Position numbers and translations under genes: made by a program
Shown: piece by piece, positions 7,317 through 11,885 of the stretch
How positions within the stretch are numbered: position 1 is the stretch's first letter
Layout: each line of letters opens with the position of its first letter
NCBI GenBank assembly: GCA_964403185.1
Contig: CAYOFK010000080.1
Span: 1 to 13,968 of the forward strand
Direction of reading: 5' to 3'
Source: CAYOFK01 sp964403185
GTDB taxonomy: Bacteria; Bacteroidota; Bacteroidia; Bacteroidales; VadinHA17
Length of the DNA: 13,968 nucleotides
The notes under the pieces: generated by a model
Seen by the model: the letters and a program-made list of their open reading frames with translations, nothing else
Told to the model about the DNA's origin: nothing
Database searches by the model: none

Positions 7317-8666
7317 ATGAAGGTTTTTTTATTTGATACAAACAAATGCGTAGGTTGTCATGCCTGTGTGGTTGCCTGTGGACTGGAGAACAATGTGCCA
7401 CCTGAAAAAGAAGCGTGGCGGATGGTTCTCGAAGGCAATAAGGGTCTGTGGCCCCGGTATGACCAGTACCATTTGTCTTTAGCCTGTAATCATTGTGAGG
7501 AGCCTGCCTGCCTGAATGCCTGTCCGGCCGGCGCCTATTCAATGGATGATGACACCGGTGCTGTTGTGCTGAATCATGACCGGTGCATAGGTTGCCGCTA
7601 TTGTACATGGGCCTGTCCGTATGATGCTCCGAAATACGATCCATCTTCGGGAACCATTGATAAATGTACCTTTTGTATTTCCCGCATCAATAATTCGGGC
7701 AAGCCGGCCTGTGCTGTAAATTGCCCCACAGCAGCTTTGGAGTATGGTATTGTGGATGAGGAGGATGGAAATACCACAGCTGGAGGCTTCCCCTTAAGTG
7801 ATTTAAAACCGCGGATCAGGTTCAGAAACTCCCGGAAGAAACAACCCCTGAAGATTGAACCGGCCCCGGTAATTCCGGATGGTGCCGGGCAATTCCCGGA
7901 ACGATTTAAATCTCCCGATCCGAAAATTCACTTTGGGGATGAATGGAGCCTGTGGGCCTTTACTTTGTTAGCACCCATTTTGACTGGATTATATGCAGGA
8001 GTAATTTCCGGTTACCTGATCATACATCCTTCACTTTATACCACCCTTGTTTTGGTTTCTCTGATGCTGAGCGTCATGCACCTGGGCAGGAAGTTAAGAA
8101 TATTACATGCTTTCAGGAATATTGAATCATCATGGTTGAGCCGGGAGATATTTTTGTTCACACTGTTTGGGGTCCTTTCTGTGGCTTATTTGTTTTTTTT
8201 TACCGCATCCCTGGTTTTGGGCATGGCGGGACTTTTAGTTGGACTGGCATTTCTTTTTGCTACTGACCGGGTATATAAATTCTTTGAAAACGGGACTGAC
8301 CATAACAGTTCATCTGTACTTCTGACCGGTTTGCTCTGGATAAGTGTTGTGGTTCAGGAACCCCTTCCGGTACTTTTCATTATGGCTGTCAAATTTATTT
8401 TATATGTATGGCGAAAGACAGGCAGGTTGAATACCGGGGATGTTCTGTCGATCATGGTTTCTACCCTGAGAGTGTTCTTATTGGCTGTTGTTCCGGTTTT
8501 AATGTATTTGTTTTTGGAAATTCCTTTTGTTTATATTTTTATTCCCCTATTTGCAGGTGAGGTGATTGATCGCTATGAGTTTTATACAGAACACTATATT
8601 CAGAGTCCGTCAAGGCAGGTTTTTATTGAAAAACACAAGCATATGAATAAAAATGAATTCCATTGA
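7317..8666 (+). CDS. Fused four-cluster ferredoxin and DmsC-type membrane anchor
   Basis: A 449-residue fusion of a DmsB-like electron-transfer subunit with a DmsC-like quinone-reactive anchor. Residues 1-140 carry sixteen cysteines for four [4Fe-4S] clusters: Cys11/14/17/21, 57/60/65/69, 90/93/96/100 and 117/120/132/136. After a linker (about 145-208), about eight membrane helices span 212-415. HLGRKLRILHAFRNIESSWLSREI at 255-278 matches the DmsC signature around its quinone-site region. No signal peptide precedes the ferredoxin domain, so that part faces the cytoplasm, like the catalytic subunit encoded 9 bases upstream. Together they form a two-protein membrane complex that exchanges electrons with the quinone pool. 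The stop codon is the first triplet of an inverted repeat. Confidence 0.9.
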   Translation: MKVFLFDTNKCVGCHACVVACGLENNVPPEKEAWRMVLEGNKGLWPRYDQYHLSLACNHCEEPACLNACPAGAYSMDDDTGAVVLNHDRCIGCRYCTWACPYDAPKYDPSSGTIDKCTFCISRINNSGKPACAVNCPTAALEYGIVDEEDGNTTAGGFPLSDLKPRIRFRNSRKKQPLKIEPAPVIPDGAGQFPERFKSPDPKIHFGDEWSLWAFTLLAPILTGLYAGVISGYLIIHPSLYTTLVLVSLMLSVMHLGRKLRILHAFRNIESSWLSREIFLFTLFGVLSVAYLFFFTASLVLGMAGLLVGLAFLFATDRVYKFFENGTDHNSSSVLLTGLLWISVVVQEPLPVLFIMAVKFILYVWRKTGRLNTGDVLSIMVSTLRVFLLAVVPVLMYLFLEIPFVYIFIPLFAGEVIDRYEFYTEHYIQSPSRQVFIEKHKHMNKNEFH

Positions 8667-8696
8667 TCCGTCGGACCGCTGCTGGCAGACGGATCA
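8664..8696. repeat. Perfect 9-bp inverted repeat starting on the stop codon
   Basis: TGATCCGTC at 8664-8672 and GACGGATCA at 8688-8696 are exact complements with a 15-base loop. The first three bases are the TGA stop of the anchor gene. A further small dyad, CCTGGC-TT-GCCAGG, follows at 8709-8722. There is no T run, so it is not a classic terminator. Confidence 0.6.
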
Positions 8697-8746
8697 TCCG
8701 CGCAGGGGCCTGGCTTGCCAGGGTTCAGCCGCTCAGTTCAGCCCGG

Positions 8747-8780
8747 CCGCTTAGCGCTTTCAAAGCGCTAAGCGGTTTTT
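8747..8780 (+). terminator. Rho-independent terminator of the molybdoenzyme operon
   Basis: CCGCTTAGCGCTTT at 8747-8760 pairs perfectly with AAAGCGCTAAGCGG at 8762-8775 around a single base, and TTTTT follows at 8776-8780. In RNA the innermost pairs would open to form the loop. It lies 80 bases after the anchor stop and is the strongest terminator in the window. Its core matches the dyad at 3730-3762. Confidence 0.75.
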
Positions 8781-8898
8781 CCTGGGTGTGGCTCAGTAAC
8801 TCCGCGACTTGCTTCAGAAAAAGCATTCCGTTACTGCGGCCCGTATCTGACAATATGCATCCGCCTGATTCATTCACGGGACGTTGGTTTATTACAAG

Positions 8899-8920
8899 CC
8901 CTGCCTACCGGCAGGCAGGG
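8899..8920. repeat. 8-bp stem hairpin CCCTGCCT / AGGCAGGG
   Basis: CCCTGCCT (8899-8906) and AGGCAGGG (8913-8920) are exact complements with a 6-base loop. From memory, palindromes with a GCAGGCAGG core are frequent between genes in Bacteroidota and related metagenomic assemblies. No U tract follows. Confidence 0.55.
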
Positions 8921-8922
8921 AG

Positions 8923-8950
8923 GAGAGATGAGAGGTGAGAGATGAGAGGT
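8923..8950 (+). repeat. Perfect tandem duplication, 2 x 14 bp
   Basis: The unit GAGAGATGAGAGGT occurs twice, exactly, at 8923-8936 and 8937-8950. It is purine-only apart from T and is suited to slippage. Confidence 0.75.
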
Positions 8951-8996
8951 TTCCACTTACGCCAAAGGCTACGACGGACAAGGAGAGTTTGGCTGA

Positions 8997-9046
8997 TCGT
9001 CGTACCGCTAAGCGGGGGCTGGTGTGAGTGCAAGCCGGTCCGACGA
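8997..9046 (+). repeat. Structured intergenic element, copy 2 (partner 3613-3666)
   Basis: Outer stem TCGTCG (8997-9002) / CGACGA (9041-9046); inner dyad CCGCT-A-AGCGG at 9005-9015; a GTGCAAGCC stretch follows. It shares the overall order, the inner TAAG loop region and the GACGAATAA right edge with the element at 3613-3666 but differs at many bases, including paired changes in the inner stem. Confidence 0.45.
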
Positions 9047-9077
9047 ATAATGGAGGTAGGTGTCCGACCATAGGGAG

Positions 9078-9096
9078 GTCCTGGAAGAGTTGATGG
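9078..9096 (+). repeat. Short direct repeat, copy 2 (partner 3590-3608)
   Basis: Nineteen bases beginning GTCCTGGAAG match 3590-3608 with a single mismatch, in the same orientation. Confidence 0.5.
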
Positions 9097-9179
9097 ATTG
9101 ATGGGTTGAAGCCATGAATGATCTTTCAAATTCCAAATTCCAAACACCAGGAATTAAATACTTATGAAATTTTTGTGAG

Positions 9180-9222
9180 ATCCTGAACCCCCGTCCAACT
9201 GCGTTGGCCGGGTTTCAGGATG
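9180..9222. repeat. Long imperfect hairpin with TCCTGAA / TTCAGGA arms
   Basis: TCCTGAA (9181-9187) pairs with TTCAGGA near 9214-9220; the stem continues through a C-rich/G-rich part with a bulge to an inner CCAAC-TGC-GTTGG hairpin (about 9195-9207). The flanks, AGATCCTGAA and TTCAGGATGACG, look like a palindromic repeat type I recall from several bacterial groups. A smaller dyad, AGGCGC-CAA-GCGCCT, follows at 9235-9249. Confidence 0.55.
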
Positions 9223-9300
9223 ACGCTCTTTATTAGGCGCCAAGCGCCTTACATGTTCTTGAAAAAGCCTGCCATGATATTCATCATCAGGGATCTCCGA

Positions 9301-9415
9301 CCTTTCAGGGCTTGTTTCAAATATTAATTCCCTGGCTCAGGGTTTCGTTTCACTGCACCCTGAGCTGTCACATTACGGGGCGTTGCCCCTTCAGAAAATA
9401 AAAGCCGGAGAACTG
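9301..9415 (-). repeat. Copy B of the structured dispersed repeat (inverted relative to 2795-2909)
   Basis: Reverse complement of copy A: 91 bases (9301-9391) with two mismatches, then about 20 bases of looser similarity including GTTCTCCGGC read on the minus strand. Two of the three hairpins are intact; the third (GCCCT-GAA-AGGGC in copy A) is cut at 9301, where the similarity ends abruptly. It lies just upstream of the PLP lyase promoter. Confidence 0.85.
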
Positions 9416-9440
9416 CCCGGAATTTTTTGCGATACTGATA

Positions 9441-9471
9441 TTCCATGGCAAGGGAAATTTCTTTATTTTTG
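9441..9471 (+). promoter_or_regulatory. Candidate promoter of the PLP lyase gene
   Basis: TATTTTTG at 9464-9471 is an exact TAnnTTTG -7 box; TTC at 9441-9443, 20 bases upstream, is a weak -33 candidate. Transcription from about 9478 would leave a short leader to the ATG at 9502 and would exclude the in-frame ATG at 9445. Confidence 0.35.
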
Positions 9472-9501
9472 ATTTTGTCCGGACAACAATGTTTAATTAA
9501 T

Positions 9502-10665
9502 ATGAAAAAAGTAAATACCCGTAAAATGCCCATTTACCGCGATGCGGGCTTTTTCCTGAAAAGTGCCAATGAAACCAAAAAGGCTTTTGCCGAAGAACTG
9601 GCCCATCCCAGGGATCCCGGCCGGTATATATATTCGAGGTACAGGAATCCAACCGTGGCAGCAACAGAGGAACATATTATGCAACTGGAGGATTCAAACT
9701 GGGCCCTGCTTACCCAATCGGGAATGGCCGCCATTGATATGGCTCTTTCTATTTTCCAGAAGGGCAGTAAAAAGAGAAATTGGTTGTTTTTCAGCGATAT
9801 TTATGGAGGAACCAATTCTTTTATTGATAAGATTCTGATTAAGAAAAGAGATTTAAATATTTACAGGTTTCATCCGGATAATGGGCATTATAACCTGGAA
9901 TCTTTGGAAAAAACCATTAAAGAATTAAATCCGGAATTGCTTTATTTTGAAGTGATCTCCAATCCAATGCTGATTGTTGCAGATGCTTCAGAAATTATTC
10001 GCCTGGCCGGGGATGCTGACTGCAGGGTCATCATTGACAATACATTTTCAACCCCGGTTCTTTGCAAGCCTTTACATCTGGGGGCCGACCTGGTGGTACA
10101 CAGTGCCACCAAGTATTTATCGGGGCATGGGAACATAACGGCCGGGGTGCTTTGTGGGAATGATGAGTTCCTTATGCAAAAAGCCATCGAATACCGGAAG
10201 CTTGTGGGACATATGTTATCACCGGATGATGCAGCACGTCTGGATGACCAGCTTAAAACTTTTGAGATCCGTTTTCAAACCCAAATAAATAATGCAGAAG
10301 AGATTGCGGAAGCACTCCGGGACCACCCCATGATCAACATGGTGCTATACCCCGGACTTAAAAACCATGCCACACACAGCATTGCTGTTTCGCATTTTAA
10401 TGGAGTTGGTTTCGGAGCCATGATCACATTTGAGATTAAGGGAAAAGATAAGACAGAACAAAGGGTCCGGCTGGATGCATTTATTGAGCGTGTTTCAGAC
10501 CATTTTCCCCTGGTCCCGTCGTTGGGGGATGTTGAAACAACCGTATTGCCTGTTGAAGCGGTCTGGGGAGAAAAATATCCTTTTCCTGGTATGATAAGGC
10601 TTTCAACGGGGATTGAAGATACCGGATACATTAAGGACATCCTCCTCAATGCATTGGATTTTTAA
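9502..10665 (+). CDS. Cys/Met metabolism PLP-dependent lyase (cystathionine gamma-lyase-like)
   Basis: A 387-residue fold-type I PLP enzyme of the cystathionine gamma-synthase family. The start at 9502 (MKKVNTRKMP) is preferred over the in-frame ATG at 9445, whose extra residues look non-native and lie upstream of the likely promoter start point. Landmarks: YSRYRNPT at 44-51 (phosphate contact from the partner subunit), QSGMAAI at 72-78 (phosphate loop), Tyr101 in YGGT (ring stacking), Asp179 in IDNTFSTP (pyridine N), Lys204 in HSATKYLSGHG (Schiff base), and SLGDVETTV plus Arg366 in IRLSTGIED (substrate carboxylate). YGGT stands where methionine gamma-lyases usually have a Cys-containing motif, so it may be a cystathionine-type lyase or synthase. 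It would handle cysteine, homocysteine or cystathionine in the cytosol. The exact reaction is not decidable. Confidence 0.87.
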   Translation: MKKVNTRKMPIYRDAGFFLKSANETKKAFAEELAHPRDPGRYIYSRYRNPTVAATEEHIMQLEDSNWALLTQSGMAAIDMALSIFQKGSKKRNWLFFSDIYGGTNSFIDKILIKKRDLNIYRFHPDNGHYNLESLEKTIKELNPELLYFEVISNPMLIVADASEIIRLAGDADCRVIIDNTFSTPVLCKPLHLGADLVVHSATKYLSGHGNITAGVLCGNDEFLMQKAIEYRKLVGHMLSPDDAARLDDQLKTFEIRFQTQINNAEEIAEALRDHPMINMVLYPGLKNHATHSIAVSHFNGVGFGAMITFEIKGKDKTEQRVRLDAFIERVSDHFPLVPSLGDVETTVLPVEAVWGEKYPFPGMIRLSTGIEDTGYIKDILLNALDF

Positions 10666-10694
10666 ACTGCCCGGCGGTTCGTGGTTTCCTGAGT

Positions 10695-10744
10695 GATAAT
10701 TGCGTATTAAACACCCACCTAATGGTTGGGGGTTGTCAATTATC
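10695..10744. repeat. 8-bp inverted repeat enclosing a C/G-rich dyad, terminator or operator-like
   Basis: GATAATTG (10695-10702) and CAATTATC (10737-10744) are exact complements. Between them CCCACC-TAAT-GGTTGGG (about 10714-10730) forms a bulged stem. It lies 30 bases after the PLP lyase stop, where a terminator is expected, yet the right half overlaps the -33 box of the next promoter. TTTTAAATTT follows. Confidence 0.45.
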
Positions 10745-10755
10745 TTTTAAATTTG
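10726..10755 (+). promoter_or_regulatory. Bacteroidota-type promoter of the threonine aldolase operon
   Basis: TTG at 10726-10728, a 19-base spacer, and TAAATTTG at 10748-10755 match the Bacteroidota consensus (TTG core at -33, 19-21 bases, TAnnTTTG at -7). Transcription should begin near 10762, giving a leader of about 85 bases that contains the palindrome at 10808-10823. Confidence 0.55.
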
Positions 10756-10807
10756 TCGGAGCTATTTTTTGGAAATGCTATGAAAATGAACTTCGTATTT
10801 GGAAAAA

Positions 10808-10823
10808 CTAGTGTGCACACTAG
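10808..10823. promoter_or_regulatory. Perfect 16-bp palindrome, candidate operator in the leader
   Basis: CTAGTGTGCACACTAG is its own reverse complement with no spacer. It sits 23 bases before the threonine aldolase start and about 45 bases after the predicted transcription start. A spacerless dyad of this size is typical of a site for a dimeric repressor; as an RNA hairpin it would be weaker, since the centre must open. Confidence 0.5.
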
Positions 10824-10846
10824 CATAACTAAAGCAGCACAAACAT

Positions 10847-11884
10847 ATGGATAATCCAAGGGGATTTGCCAGCGACAACAATTCCGGTGTCCATCCGGAG
10901 ATCTTTAAGGCCATGATGAGTGCGAACCAGGGCCATACCATTGGTTATGGTGACGATGTCTATACTTCACGGGCCGTCCGGAAAATGAAAAGGGTGTTTG
11001 GGGAAGATGCAGATATCTATTTTGTGTTTATAGGTACGGCAGCAAACGTCCTGGGATTGGATGCTGTTACAAAGCCGTACAACTCAATTATATGTGCAGA
11101 AACTTCGCATATTCATGAAGATGAGTGTGGTGCACCGGAACGCTGGACCGGATGCAAATTGCTCCCGGTTCGAACACCTGATGGTAAACTTACCATTGAA
11201 GGTATTAAGAAGCACATGTATGGAATCGACTTTGAGCACCATTCTCAGCCCAGGGTTGTTTCCATCACGCAATCTACAGAAATGGGTAGCGTATATATCC
11301 CTTCGGAAATCCGGGAACTGTCAGATTATGCTCATGAATCAGGGATGTTGTTGCATATGGACGGGGCCCGGATCAGTAATGCAGCCGTCCATCTCAATAA
11401 AGGATTCAGGGAAATAACCGTTGATTCGGGAGTAGATGTATTATCCTTCGGCGGAACCAAAAACGGTTTGATGTACGGTGAAGCGGTTGTGTTCTTCAAT
11501 AAAGACCTTTCAGAGGATTTTAAATACATCAGGAAACAGGGAATGCAGCTTGCTTCAAAAATGCGGTTTATTGCAACCCAGTTCGAGCGCTTTCTGGATG
11601 AAGACATCTGGCTCAGGAATGCGCAACATGCCAACCGGATGGCAAAACTTCTTGAGCAGGAAGTGAAGGGTGTTCCGGGAGTGAGAATTACTCAAAAAGT
11701 ACAATCAAATGCCGTCTTTGCTGAAATTCCGAAGGATGGGATACCGGCATTACAGGAAGCATACTTCTTTTATATCTGGGATGAAGGTAAGGGAGAGGTC
11801 CGCTGGATGTGTTCCTACGATACTACCGAGGAAGATGTTAAAAAGTTTGCTTCCATTCTAAAAGAAACCATTACCATAAGATAA
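10847..11884 (+). CDS. ltaE: Low-specificity L-threonine aldolase family enzyme
   Basis: A 345-residue PLP enzyme of the beta-eliminating lyase/threonine aldolase family, which cleaves L-threonine or allo-threonine to glycine and acetaldehyde. Landmarks: the N-terminal FASDNNSGVHPEI at 7-19, GYGDDVYT at 33-40, FIGTAANVLGL at 61-71 (phosphate-binding region), ETSHIHEDECG at 85-95 (His88 stacks on the cofactor), HMDGARISNAA at 170-180 (Asp172 and Arg175), and Lys205 in SFGGTKNGLMYG as the Schiff-base lysine. All catalytic residues are intact and length is normal. It is the first gene of a tight pair: the metallophosphoesterase ATG follows its stop after one base. The substrate range beyond threonine is open, since related enzymes act on other beta-hydroxy amino acids. 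Confidence 0.9.
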   Translation: MDNPRGFASDNNSGVHPEIFKAMMSANQGHTIGYGDDVYTSRAVRKMKRVFGEDADIYFVFIGTAANVLGLDAVTKPYNSIICAETSHIHEDECGAPERWTGCKLLPVRTPDGKLTIEGIKKHMYGIDFEHHSQPRVVSITQSTEMGSVYIPSEIRELSDYAHESGMLLHMDGARISNAAVHLNKGFREITVDSGVDVLSFGGTKNGLMYGEAVVFFNKDLSEDFKYIRKQGMQLASKMRFIATQFERFLDEDIWLRNAQHANRMAKLLEQEVKGVPGVRITQKVQSNAVFAEIPKDGIPALQEAYFFYIWDEGKGEVRWMCSYDTTEEDVKKFASILKETITIR

Positions 11885-11885
11885 A

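Larger units (their letters stand above)
8667..9501. other. Gene-free 0.8-kb region rich in palindromes and repeats
   Basis: No convincing gene is present. Open frames here have no recognisable domain, odd composition, and cross hairpins and repeats. Contents in order: dyads at 8664-8696 and 8709-8722; terminator 8747-8780; two-stem structure CAGTAAC/GTTACTG (8794-8800 / 8830-8836) enclosing TGCTT/AAGCA (8810-8814 / 8821-8825); CCCTGCCT/AGGCAGGG hairpin (8899-8920); 14-bp tandem (8923-8950); structured element (8997-9046); short repeat (9078-9096); AT-rich CAAATTCC units (9126-9144); long imperfect hairpin (9180-9222); AGGCGC-CAA-GCGCCT (9235-9249); and inverted repeat copy B (9301-9415). It ends in the candidate promoter of the PLP lyase gene. 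Confidence 0.7.

Noticed and set aside
8663..8938. Plus-strand open frame of 91 codons overlapping the end of the anchor gene
   Set aside because: It runs through the operon terminator and several dyads, has Arg/Ala-rich low-information sequence, and shows no family motif; it reflects repeats, not a gene.
2817..9391. A transposon bounded by the inverted 91-bp repeats
   Set aside because: The enclosed genes are ordinary metabolic genes with no transposase or integrase, and 6.4 kb with no target duplication visible does not fit a composite element.
9445..9501. Upstream in-frame ATG for the PLP lyase (19 extra residues)
   Set aside because: The extension overlaps the candidate promoter and has no match to the family N-terminus as I know it.
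9324..9533. Minus-strand 69-codon frame
   Set aside because: Most of its sequence is the 91-bp repeat copy B and the rest is antisense to the start of the PLP lyase; no independent support.
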